A stretch of DNA of 5,983 bases from JBGCED01 sp045106055 (GTDB lineage: Bacteria; Pseudomonadota; Alphaproteobacteria; CBDDJK01): positions 1 through 5,983 of the forward strand of contig JBGCED010000021.1 in the NCBI GenBank assembly GCA_045106055.1, given 5' to 3'. Positions 1-5,912 of the stretch are shown here, piece after piece. A program made the position numbers and the translations under genes. Below the pieces are notes generated by a model. It saw only the letters and a list, made by a program, of their open reading frames with translations, did not search any database and was not told the DNA's origin. The number at the start of each line of letters is the position of its first letter. Positions within the stretch are counted from its first letter, which is position 1.

Positions 1-26
1 TCTTTTTCTGGTGCTTTGCAAACAGA

Positions 27-1127
27 TCACACATTAAAGCGGAAATGAAACACATCCCCATCCTTTACAATATAATCGCGCCCTTCAAGCCGTATTTTTC
101 CAGCTTCCTTTGCGGCTTGCTCACTGCCAAGGGTTAAATAATCATCGCAGCCAATGGTTTCCGCACAAATAAAGCCGCGTTCAAAATCCGTATGAATGAC
201 CCCCGCAGCTTGTGGTGCTTTTGCGCCGCGCGCGACATTCCATGCCCGCGCTTCCTTTGGTCCTACGGTAAAAAAAGTTAATTGCGCAAGCAAATCAAAG
301 CCCGCCTTTACAATCTTTGTTAAGCCTGTTTGTTCTAGCCCCAAGCTTTCAAGAAATTCAGCGCGCTCTGCTTGCGATTCCAGCAAGGCAACTTCGGCTT
401 CAATCTTGGCGGAAATGATCACCATCGGCGAATTATGCTGATCGGCATATGCTTTTAAAGCGGCAGCTTGATCATTGCCCGTTGCTGCCTCGTCTTCGCC
501 AACATTGGCAATATATAAAACAGGCTTTGCCGTGATCAGCTGTAAATTACGAAAAGCGCGCTGTTCATCCGCTGAAATTTTCATCAAGCGGACGGGCTTG
601 CCCTCATCCAGCAGCGCCTTTGCCCGCTCCAGCAATTCCATTTCAACCATCGCCGCTTTATCGCCGCCGCGCGCTTTTTTTGCGCCTGTTTGCAAACGCC
701 GTTCCACCGATTCCATATCGGCAAGCATCAATTCTGTTTCAATGATCTCGCAATCGCGCACCGCATCAATGCTGCCCTCAACATGGGTAATATCGCCAAG
801 CGCAAAACAGCGCGCAACCATGGAAATCGCATCAACTTCGCGTATATTGGCAAGGAATTGATTGCCCAGCCCCTCGCCCTGCGATGCGCCGCGCACCAGC
901 CCCGCAATATCCACAAATTCCAGCTGATTGGGCAGAATTTTTGCCGAATGGGCAAGGGCTGCAAGCTGATCCAAACGCGCATCTGGAATGGCAACCCGCC
1001 CAATATTTGGCTCAATCGTGCAAAATGGGAAATTTGCCGCCTGCGCTGCTTGGGTTGCGGTAAGCGCATTAAATAAAGTGGATTTTCCAACATTGGGCAA
1101 GCCAACAATTCCGCAATTAAATCCCAT
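27..1127 (-). CDS. ychF: Redox-regulated ribosome-binding ATPase YchF (Obg/OLA1 family)
   Basis: YchF is a cytosolic P-loop NTPase of the Obg/TRAFAC class that prefers ATP to GTP and binds the ribosome; its exact role is unsettled. The 366-residue length is full for the family. Visible motifs are the G1 loop GLPNVGKST (9-17), FCTIEPN around residues 35-41, G3 DIAGL (73-77) with the hydrophobic residue in place of catalytic Gln that marks HAS-NTPases, and NVGE (208-211). The last fits the family's NVxE, which replaces the GTP-specific NKxD and explains ATP preference. SAKIEAEV (239-246) follows, and then a C-terminal TGS domain (about 281-364) including APQAAGVIHTDFERGFI and ending DGDVFHFRFNV. 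The start is preceded by AGGAG six bases upstream. The gene begins two bases after the pth stop, so the two are probably translationally coupled. No odd features; stop codon is TGA. Only 26 bases follow it, and no terminator is visible there. Confidence 0.98.
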   Translation of the reverse strand: MGFNCGIVGLPNVGKSTLFNALTATQAAQAANFPFCTIEPNIGRVAIPDARLDQLAALAHSAKILPNQLEFVDIAGLVRGASQGEGLGNQFLANIREVDAISMVARCFALGDITHVEGSIDAVRDCEIIETELMLADMESVERRLQTGAKKARGGDKAAMVEMELLERAKALLDEGKPVRLMKISADEQRAFRNLQLITAKPVLYIANVGEDEAATGNDQAAALKAYADQHNSPMVIISAKIEAEVALLESQAERAEFLESLGLEQTGLTKIVKAGFDLLAQLTFFTVGPKEARAWNVARGAKAPQAAGVIHTDFERGFICAETIGCDDYLTLGSEQAAKEAGKIRLEGRDYIVKDGDVFHFRFNV

Positions 1128-1129
1128 TC

Positions 1130-1714
1130 TTATCTCCTAAATGCGCCAATTTCGGCTTGAAATTTTTCGCTTTTCTCTGCTTCCACAGCAAATAACGGCA
1201 AGCAATCCACAATATGATCCAGCATGCTGGGGATCGCCTTTGCCTCATCCGGATCAAAATCATGCAAGACATAAGGGCTAACCAAATGCTTTGCGCCTGG
1301 ATGATCTATGCCAACCCTAAGCCGCCAATAATCTTGCCCGATAAGCTGATCAATCGATTTCAAACCATTATGTCCGCCCGCGCCGCCTGCATATTTTACC
1401 CGCATCCGCGCAAATGGCAAATCAAGTTCATCATGGATGACCAGCATCGCCTTGGGGGCAATCTTATAAAATTGCAAGGCAGCTTGCACGACCGCACCAG
1501 ACCGATTCATATAATTTTGGGGCTTTAATAAAAAACAAGGCGTGCCAGCAAGATTGATCTTGGCAAGCAGCCCCCCGCCTTGCGGTTTAAAATTTTTCTT
1601 GAAATCTTGTAATCGCGGGAAAGCTTCAGCAATCCGATCAACCGCCATAAAACCGATATTGTGGCGGTTTTTAACATAATGCTGATCTGGATTGCCAAGC
1701 CCCACAATTAACAT
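1130..1714 (-). CDS. pth: Peptidyl-tRNA hydrolase (Pth, bacterial type)
   Basis: Pth cleaves the ester bond of peptidyl-tRNAs that drop off the ribosome, recycling tRNA; it is usually essential. The 194-residue product is typical in length. The N-terminal GLGNP (5-9) is present. The catalytic histidine is H18 in NRHNIGF (equivalent to E. coli H20). The substrate-binding Asn is N70 in QNYMNRSG, the catalytic Asp is D95 in IHDELDLP, and GGAGGHNGLKSI (110-121) carries N116. All key residues are intact. An AGG sits eight bases before the ATG, and the start leaves just two residues before the conserved IVGLGNP core strand, as expected. It lies 32 bp downstream of rplY with no terminator between and two bases upstream of ychF, so the three genes look like one transcription unit. 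This order is common in proteobacteria. Confidence 0.98.
   Translation of the reverse strand: MLIVGLGNPDQHYVKNRHNIGFMAVDRIAEAFPRLQDFKKNFKPQGGGLLAKINLAGTPCFLLKPQNYMNRSGAVVQAALQFYKIAPKAMLVIHDELDLPFARMRVKYAGGAGGHNGLKSIDQLIGQDYWRLRVGIDHPGAKHLVSPYVLHDFDPDEAKAIPSMLDHIVDCLPLFAVEAEKSEKFQAEIGAFRR
1134..1138 (-). promoter_or_regulatory. Shine-Dalgarno site of ychF inside the end of pth
   Basis: The minus strand reads AGGAG, then six bases, then the ychF ATG. The site lies within the last codons of pth, whose stop is at 1130-1132. Ribosomes terminating on pth would therefore be placed directly on the ychF start. It is the strongest ribosome-binding site in the window and fixes the ychF start. Confidence 0.8.
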
Positions 1715-1746
1715 GATTTTGACCTAAATGGCTTAAGCAGCAAAGC

Positions 1747-2373
1747 TTATTCCGCTGAATCCTCTGGGGTTTCACTTTCGGCTTCCTCTTCGGCTTTTTC
1801 AGTTGCAACTTTTGGTGCTGCCAAGGTTGCAACCACAAAATCACGATCTGAAATCACAGGATGTGTGCCTTCTGGATGGGTTGCACTTGAATAGCGCAGC
1901 GTATCGCCAAAGCCATGAGGTGCCAAATCAACCACCACTTCTTCTGGAATTTTATCGGTTGGGCAGACAAGCTCAACCTCTTCGCGCACCACTTGCAACA
2001 CCGCACCTTCTTTGATGCCAGCACAGCTATCTTCATTGATAAAGCGCACAGGCACAAACACATTAATTGTGCTGCCCGCAACCAAGCGCATAAAATCAAC
2101 ATGAATGGGCGCATCACTTACAGGGTGAAACTGCACTTCGCGCGGCAGAACAGATTCTTTTTTTCCGCCTTCTACGGTGATATTATAAACGGTGCTGAAA
2201 AAATGCCCCGTATGCAGCCCCTTCATCAAGGGACGCGGATCCATTTGAACCAAAACAGGCTCTGTTTTATCGCCATAGATGACACCGGGCACGAATCCTT
2301 CACGACGCACTGCCCGAGCTGCCCCCTTACCTGCTCGCTCCCGTTTGCTAACGGTCATTGTAGCTTTTGACAT
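1747..2373 (-). CDS. rplY: 50S ribosomal protein L25 (Ctc/TL5 long form)
   Basis: L25 binds 5S rRNA in the large ribosomal subunit. At 208 residues this is the long, two-domain Ctc/TL5 type rather than the roughly 94-residue E. coli form. The N-terminal 5S-binding domain (about 5-95) includes KRERAGKGAARAVRREGFVPGVIYG and the end HPVSDAPIHVDFMRL. The C-terminal beta domain (about 100-188) has VPVRFINEDSCAGIKEGAVLQVVREEVEL and PEEVVVDL. A low-complexity acidic tail (about 190-208, rich in E and S) ends the protein, as in many alphaproteobacterial homologues. GGAG lies seven bases upstream of the ATG. The gene follows prs after 106 bp, a spacing that holds a promoter-like sequence. No truncation or unusual residues were seen. 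Confidence 0.97.
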   Translation of the reverse strand: MSKATMTVSKRERAGKGAARAVRREGFVPGVIYGDKTEPVLVQMDPRPLMKGLHTGHFFSTVYNITVEGGKKESVLPREVQFHPVSDAPIHVDFMRLVAGSTINVFVPVRFINEDSCAGIKEGAVLQVVREEVELVCPTDKIPEEVVVDLAPHGFGDTLRYSSATHPEGTHPVISDRDFVVATLAAPKVATEKAEEEAESETPEDSAE

Positions 2374-2458
2374 AATAATACTCCAAATGATAAATTAAAT
2401 TAAAGAAAAAGCCTTATTCCAGCCTCCAGGGGTGCTAGAATGAAGCTTATAAAATCGG

Positions 2459-2487
2459 CTTATATAGGAAGAAAAAGGATTAATCAA
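2459..2487 (-). promoter_or_regulatory. Putative sigma70-type promoter for rplY-pth-ychF
   Basis: On the minus strand TTGATT (2487-2482) is followed after exactly 17 bases by TATAAG (2464-2459). This is a good fit to the TTGACA-N17-TATAAT consensus, and it is oriented toward rplY. The -35 hexamer overlaps the prs stop codon (2480-2482). Predicted transcription would begin near 2452, leaving an untranslated leader of about 80 bases before the rplY ATG. Hexamer matches alone are weak evidence, but spacing, position and orientation all agree. Confidence 0.5.
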
Positions 2488-3493
2488 ACAAAACAGAGAT
2501 CGAAAGTTCTTTATGTGTATTATAAACCGCCGTTGCCAGCAATTTACCAAGGCAAATTTGCTGTATTTTGGGGCAGGCTTGGATGTTTTTTGAAGCAAGA
2601 ATGGAATTTGAAATGTAAATTTTTTCAATATCCGATTCCATGATGCGCCCAACCGCTGCGCCTGATAATACGCCATGGGTTGCAAGCGCAAAGACTTTAT
2701 TTGCGCCCTTTTGCTTTAACGCAGACGCTGCATTGCATAAAGTCCCAGCAGAATCCACAATATCATCCACCAAAAAGCAATCTCTGCCCGCAACATCGCC
2801 AATCACATTCATCACCTCGCTAACGCCAGCGCGCTCGCGGCGTTTATCAATGATTGCCAAATCACATTCCAACCGCTCGGCAAAGCTGCGCGCCCGCGCA
2901 ACCCCGCCCACATCAGGCGATACAACAATGATATTAGACGCACAATGACCCGCCTTGCGCAGATAATCCACAAAGACGGGACGCGCAAATAAATTATCAA
3001 CAGGGTGATGAAAAAAGCCTTGAATTTGGGTTGCATGAAGATCAACCGTTAAAATCCGATCCACGCCCGCTGTTTCCAGCAAATCCGCGACCAAGCGCGC
3101 TGATATTGGCGTTCTAGGGCCACTTTTACGGTCTTGCCGTGCATAACCAAAATAGGGGATCACCGCTGTAATCCGTGATGCCGAACCGCGCCGTGCTGCA
3201 TCAATTAAAATCAATAATTCCATCAAATTATCATTGGCTGGAAAGCAAGTCGGCTGAAAAATAAACACATCGCGCCCGCGCACATTTTCTTCAATTTCAA
3301 CATAAATTTCCATGTCTGAAAATCGCTGTATTTTGGCGCAGCTGGGCTCAACTTCCAAATATTTGGCGATTTGTTTGCCCAATGTCTGATTGGCATTGCC
3401 GATCAGCAGCATAAAATCCTTGGAAAGCGGTTCTTTTTCTAGCTGTGTTTGGTCATCTTCAATCTTTGGTTTTCGTCGCGGAGCATTCGCCAT
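2480..3493 (-). CDS. prs: Ribose-phosphate pyrophosphokinase (PRPP synthetase)
   Basis: Prs transfers pyrophosphate from ATP to ribose 5-phosphate, giving PRPP for purine, pyrimidine, histidine, tryptophan and NAD synthesis. The 337-residue product shows the class I core: N-terminal IGNANQTLGKQIAKYL (31-46), RFSDMEIYVEIEENVRG (57-73), FQPTCFPANDNLMELLILIDAARR (79-102), the ATP loop YARQDRKSGPRTPISA (117-132) in the form usual for alphaproteobacteria, catalytic H153 in DLHATQIQGFF, and the PRPP-binding loop VDDIVDSAGT (242-251). It ends SISVLFD. The first 27 residues are charged, lack family similarity, and precede a methionine (M28) that aligns with the normal family start; from M28 the protein would be 310 residues, the usual length. 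The upstream ATG has AAGG 11 bases before it; M28 has AAGGA four bases before it. Function is certain, but the start is not. It lies 71 bp after the NDUFA9-like gene. Confidence 0.96.
   Translation of the reverse strand: MANAPRRKPKIEDDQTQLEKEPLSKDFMLLIGNANQTLGKQIAKYLEVEPSCAKIQRFSDMEIYVEIEENVRGRDVFIFQPTCFPANDNLMELLILIDAARRGSASRITAVIPYFGYARQDRKSGPRTPISARLVADLLETAGVDRILTVDLHATQIQGFFHHPVDNLFARPVFVDYLRKAGHCASNIIVVSPDVGGVARARSFAERLECDLAIIDKRRERAGVSEVMNVIGDVAGRDCFLVDDIVDSAGTLCNAASALKQKGANKVFALATHGVLSGAAVGRIMESDIEKIYISNSILASKNIQACPKIQQICLGKLLATAVYNTHKELSISVLFD
3417..3421 (-). promoter_or_regulatory. Possible internal Shine-Dalgarno for a shorter Prs
   Basis: The minus strand reads AAGGA, four bases, then the ATG of codon 28 of prs (3412-3410). 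This start would give the canonical 310-residue enzyme. The spacing is a little short, so the site may be coincidental, but it coincides with the point where family similarity begins. Confidence 0.4.
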
Positions 3494-3558
3494 TGCTAAA
3501 GTTACCTTATCGTTAATATTATGATCATTGCTGGATTATGGTTAAGCACAAAAGAAAT

Positions 3559-3576
3559 AAAACATTAGGATGTTTT
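3559..3576 (-). terminator. Weak AT-rich hairpin at the end of the NDUFA9-like gene
   Basis: On the minus strand a seven-base stem, AAAACAT-CCTA-ATGTTTT, overlaps the stop codon (3565-3567) and is followed by the T-rich run ATTTCTTTT. Only one of seven pairs is GC, so as an intrinsic terminator it would be leaky at best. It may let part of the transcription run on into prs. Confidence 0.25.
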
Positions 3577-4518
3577 TGACTGCAAAGGCGCAAAACGCCC
3601 CCCTTTGCGGTAAATATCACAATAATCAGGGATAATCGTTTGCAGCGTTGCAGGGGCAATGTCAAAGGCTTCAATGCCTGGCAATTTGGATTTTTTAACA
3701 TTATCACTGCGCATCATTTCAAGCAAATCGCGGTTAAGCTTTGGCTGCGGCGCAAGCCCCATAAAAAAAGCCAGCATATTGGAAATGCTGGCATTTAAAG
3801 GAATAAAGCCGATTGAACGATTGCAAGCAGCGGCAATATTTTCCATAATCTGTTTAAAGCTAAGGATTTCTGGCCCGCCCAATTCATATATCTTGCCCGC
3901 ATATTTTTCTGGCATTTCAACAATCTTGGCAACGACTTTTGCCAAATCGCCAACATAAAGCGGTTGAAACCGCGCCGTTCCGCCATCAACAAGCGGCATC
4001 ACGGGCGATAAAGTCATTATAGAGGCAAATTGATTGATAAAATCATCTTGCGGGCCAAATAACACCGATGGCCTTAGAATCACCGCATTCTTAAATTGTT
4101 TCAAAACCGCGTCTTCGCCCGCAGCCTTGCTGGCACCATAAAGGCTGTTTGCGGCTTTATTTGCACCCAAAGCCGACATTTGAATAAAGGCGCTTGCGCC
4201 ATGCAGCCTAGCAAGGCGTGCTGCTTCTGCGGGGGCATCCACATGCAGCGCTTGATAATCGCTTTTGTCGCGTGAACTTAAAATACCAACCAGATTAATG
4301 ACAATATCCGCACCCTCAATCGCAGGCTCAAGCGATGATAGCGCCTTAAAATTAATCGCCATCGGCACGATTTGCCCAACCGCACCCGCAAGCTTTAATT
4401 TTGCGGCCTGATGGGGGTGTCTGCAACATAATCTGATCACATGACCTTGCTTTGCAAGATGGGGAACAATATGGGTCGCAACAAAGCCTGACCCGCCCAG
4501 TATGGAAATAATCGCCAT
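3565..4518 (-). CDS. Complex I NDUFA9-family NAD(P)-binding protein (atypical SDR)
   Basis: This 317-residue protein belongs to the atypical/extended short-chain dehydrogenase group. In alphaproteobacteria such proteins are usually annotated as the complex I NDUFA9 subunit family, after the mitochondrial accessory subunit that binds NADPH. The N-terminal Rossmann motif is GGSGFVA (8-14), with Ala at the third glycine position. Further motifs are ADIVINLVGIL (70-80), SALGAN (115-120), an intact Y127xxxK131 in YGASKAAGEDAV, ILRPSVLFGPQDDF (147-160), and RFQPLYVGDLAKVV (183-196), all typical of this group. The C-terminal part (about 240-317) binds the second substrate in relatives and is variable. 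AGGA lies seven bases upstream of the ATG. No other complex I genes are present here, so a link to complex I rests on family membership. A quinone- or sugar-modifying reductase role is possible. The gene reads toward prs. Confidence 0.88.
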   Translation of the reverse strand: MAIISILGGSGFVATHIVPHLAKQGHVIRLCCRHPHQAAKLKLAGAVGQIVPMAINFKALSSLEPAIEGADIVINLVGILSSRDKSDYQALHVDAPAEAARLARLHGASAFIQMSALGANKAANSLYGASKAAGEDAVLKQFKNAVILRPSVLFGPQDDFINQFASIMTLSPVMPLVDGGTARFQPLYVGDLAKVVAKIVEMPEKYAGKIYELGGPEILSFKQIMENIAAACNRSIGFIPLNASISNMLAFFMGLAPQPKLNRDLLEMMRSDNVKKSKLPGIEAFDIAPATLQTIIPDYCDIYRKGGRFAPLQSKTS

Positions 4519-4547
4519 TATTGATTCCTATAAATCATATGCACTAA

Positions 4548-4582
4548 TAATATAAACGCTGTCCATTAATATAAACGCTGTC
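4548..4582. repeat. Tandem 16-bp direct repeat upstream of the NDUFA9-like gene
   Basis: TAATATAAACGCTGTC occurs exactly twice, at 4548-4563 and 4567-4582, separated by three bases (19-bp period). The pair lies about 30-65 bases upstream of the NDUFA9-like start codon. Two identical sites roughly two helical turns apart could be a paired protein-binding site, but no regulator is identifiable. Confidence 0.75.
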
Positions 4583-4611
4583 TAGCCGACACCGTTTCGT
4601 GTTTTTTTATA

Positions 4612-4666
4612 CGCTCACACGCCGCTAAGGCTTACGCCAAACGATTGGCGGCGCATAGTCATGCGC
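4612..4666 (+). repeat. Structured double-hairpin repeat, copy A
   Basis: This 55-bp stretch aligns with 5971-5917 read on the minus strand. Over the first 41 bases 33 match, with a core of 21 matches in 24 at 4629-4652. It folds into two abutting hairpins with four-base loops, CGCCAA-ACGA-TTGGCG (4635-4650) and GCGCAT-AGTC-ATGCGC (4651-4666). Copy B keeps both. No T-run follows on this strand, so unlike copy B it does not look like a terminator. It may belong to a dispersed palindromic (REP- or MITE-like) family. Confidence 0.75.
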
Positions 4667-4674
4667 TTAAAACC

Positions 4675-4701
4675 TTATACGCTCATCTTTACGATGATGC
4701 G
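4675..4701 (+). repeat. Second TTATACGCTCA copy leading into a bulged hairpin
   Basis: TTATACGCTCA at 4675-4685 repeats 4607-4617 exactly, 68 bp apart; the earlier copy overlaps the left edge of repeat copy A. Here it leads into a hairpin: 4680-4687 pairs with 4693-4701 around the loop TTTAC, with one bulged T at 4698. It is thus the third hairpin in 70 bp. Confidence 0.55.
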
Positions 4702-4734
4702 CTTTATTAATGTTGCGCTCAAAAAATAAAATCA

Positions 4735-4763
4735 ATTATAGCTAATGATGGCAAATTCGCCAA
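4735..4763 (-). promoter_or_regulatory. Putative sigma70-type promoter toward the NDUFA9-like gene
   Basis: The minus strand has TTGGCG (4763-4758), a 17-base spacer, and a perfect TATAAT (4740-4735). Initiation near 4728 would give a leader of about 210 bases before the NDUFA9-like ATG, running through the hairpins and both tandem repeats. It is the best promoter-like sequence in this gap. It could instead drive a small untranslated RNA. Confidence 0.5.
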
Positions 4764-4776
4764 GCCCTAGTTTTCT

Positions 4777-4785
4777 TTATCCACA
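4777..4785 (+). other. Single consensus DnaA box
   Basis: TTATCCACA matches the high-affinity DnaA-binding 9-mer exactly. It sits 14 bases upstream of the -35 hexamer of the putative promoter. No second exact box was seen nearby, so this is not an origin by itself; chance or DnaA-linked regulation are the alternatives. Confidence 0.4.
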
Positions 4786-4794
4786 TATTTATGT

Positions 4795-4808
4795 GCGTTT
4801 GAACGCCA
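4795..4808 (-). repeat. 14-bp fragment shared with repeat copy B
   Basis: GCGTTTGAACGCCA here is identical, in the same orientation, to 5961-5974. It is internally palindromic (GCGTT/AACGC). It lies 21 bases beyond the stop of the Ldh_2 gene, so this gene has the same 14-mer outside both ends. Confidence 0.6.
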
Positions 4809-4829
4809 TAATATTTTCTTGTTGGAGAT

Positions 4830-5849
4830 TTATGAGTATTTTTTATAAAAGGCGGGGTCGATTTCAATGCCGTTTTGATGGTGGGTTTGGCGTTTGCTGA
4901 TGCGGCTGGAGCCTGGCAATCTGACCCCTTCTTGTTCCAGCATGGTACGGAATAAATATGCCATGCGGGCAGCAAAGCCAGCACCTGCATCCTTATTGCC
5001 AGTGGTGGCAAGTGGGTCAATCACAATCACACTATGCCCGATGGCGGGCGATTCGCCCTCAGCTTCAAAAAACGAAGATGCTTCAAATGAAAAATTGCCG
5101 CCCGTAAGCCCCGCAGACAAAATCTCTACCATCAGCGCAAGCGCGCCGCCTTTTGCTCCGCCCATCGGTTCCATCGTGCCTTTAAGCGCAAGCTGGGGAT
5201 CGGTGGTTGGGTTGCCATCTTGATCCCTTGCCCATCCTTCAGGGATTTGCTTATCTTGTTTTGATGCCGCCATGATTTTGCCGCGCGCAGCAACGCTAAG
5301 GCTCATATCAATCACCAGCGGTGCTTCAGATTCGCCATCAACTTCATTAAAATTAGGGCATGCCATCGCAATCGGATTTGTGCCAAATAACGCATCGCGC
5401 CCGCCCCAAGGTGCCATTGCTTTTGGTGTGTTTGAAAAAGCAAGCGCGATCAGCCCTTGATCTGCCAAGCGTTCAACATGATAGCCCGCTTGCCCAAAAT
5501 GATGGGAATTTTTAACCGCACCAAAGGCAATGCCGTAAGTTTTAGCAAGCGCGGGCAGCTGTTCAATGAGAATATCCATTGCGGGATAAGCAAAGCCAAA
5601 TTTTGCATCCACCGCGCAAATAGCGGGGCGCGGAAATTCATAGGCAGGGATTGCTGCGCCCTTGATTTTTCCTGTTTGAAGCTGCGCCAAATAGGAATCA
5701 ATGCGCGATAATCCATGACCATTCTGCCCATCCATTTGCGCGCGCACCAGCGCATTTGCAACCGATTGCGCACTTATTTCACTTGCGCCATGCTGCATAA
5801 ACGCATTTTTAACAATCAATATTAATTTTTCTACTGCAATATTTATCAT
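4830..5849 (-). CDS. Ldh/malate dehydrogenase-family (Ldh_2) NAD(P)-dependent oxidoreductase
   Basis: This 339-residue protein is a full-length member of the family containing archaeal malate dehydrogenase, ureidoglycolate dehydrogenase (AllD), sulfolactate dehydrogenase and the cyclic-imine reductase DpkA. These enzymes interconvert 2-keto (or imino) and 2-hydroxy (or amino) acids with NAD(P)H, using a fold unlike the classical Rossmann dehydrogenases. Visible family motifs are DGQNGHGLSRI (41-50, catalytic H45), NSHHFGQAGYH (114-124), FGTNPIAMACP (155-165), VIDMSLSVAARGKI (179-192), GGAKGGALALMVEILSAGLTGGNF (230-253) and VRLPGSSR (309-316). Position 191 is Lys, whereas DpkA has a catalytic Asp there, which argues against cyclic-imine reduction. 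The first ATG gives the full N-terminus, and an in-frame stop shortly upstream excludes extension. The ribosome-binding site is weak (GGTG three bases away). It is isolated by intergenic regions on both sides. The substrate cannot be assigned. Confidence 0.92.
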   Translation of the reverse strand: MINIAVEKLILIVKNAFMQHGASEISAQSVANALVRAQMDGQNGHGLSRIDSYLAQLQTGKIKGAAIPAYEFPRPAICAVDAKFGFAYPAMDILIEQLPALAKTYGIAFGAVKNSHHFGQAGYHVERLADQGLIALAFSNTPKAMAPWGGRDALFGTNPIAMACPNFNEVDGESEAPLVIDMSLSVAARGKIMAASKQDKQIPEGWARDQDGNPTTDPQLALKGTMEPMGGAKGGALALMVEILSAGLTGGNFSFEASSFFEAEGESPAIGHSVIVIDPLATTGNKDAGAGFAARMAYLFRTMLEQEGVRLPGSSRISKRQTHHQNGIEIDPAFYKKYS

Positions 5850-5878
5850 ATCACCATATCATATAAAAACAGCTGCCC

Positions 5879-5912
5879 TTTCCCTTTAACAATTTAAATT
5901 GTTAAAGGGAAA
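5879..5912. repeat. Perfect 34-bp palindrome upstream of the Ldh_2 gene
   Basis: TTTCCCTTTAACAATTT is followed without a gap by its exact reverse complement. The centre lies about 46 bases before the Ldh_2 start codon. It could be a repressor operator or, in RNA, a long hairpin. No T-run follows on either strand beyond the palindrome itself, so it is not a standard terminator. Its right arm overlaps the T-run of the adjacent terminator by three bases. Confidence 0.9.

Larger units (their letters stand above)
4519..4829. other. 311-bp intergenic region rich in repeats and hairpins
   Basis: This gap separates the Ldh_2 gene from the NDUFA9-like gene and contains no convincing protein gene. From left to right it holds the NDUFA9-like ribosome-binding site (AGGA on minus, 4529-4526), a tandem 16-bp repeat, a double-hairpin repeat, a third bulged hairpin, a sigma70-like promoter on minus, a consensus DnaA box, and a 14-bp sequence also found beyond the other end of the Ldh_2 gene. 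No clear intrinsic terminator for the Ldh_2 gene was found. Confidence 0.8.

Noticed and set aside
475..1076. Two overlapping plus-strand open frames of 128 codons opposite ychF
   Set aside because: Both are shadows of the well-conserved ychF coding sequence, with no ribosome-binding site or family similarity.
1915..2370. Open frame of 151 codons on plus, opposite the L25 gene
   Set aside because: It lies wholly antisense to a certain gene, shows no recognisable family, and its composition is explained by the codon use of rplY on the other strand.
4588..4608. Possible plus-strand terminator, ACAC-CGTTTC-GTGT followed by seven T
   Set aside because: The stem has only four firm pairs, and no plus-strand gene exists for it to terminate.
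4618..4665. Tiny minus-strand reading frame in the leader, beginning MTMRRQSFGV
   Set aside because: It is only about 15 codons long, has no convincing ribosome-binding site, and lies inside the hairpin repeat that already explains the sequence.
4777..4785. Replication origin
   Set aside because: There is a single DnaA box, no clear cluster of boxes, and none of the usual origin-linked genes nearby.
4519..4829. CRISPR array suggested by short repeats
   Set aside because: The repeats are of different families, only two copies each, with irregular spacing and no unique spacers of constant length or cas genes.
4742..5020. 92-codon minus-strand frame crossing the end of the Ldh_2 gene
   Set aside because: It mostly overlaps the certain Ldh_2 gene in another frame and its product has no recognisable features.
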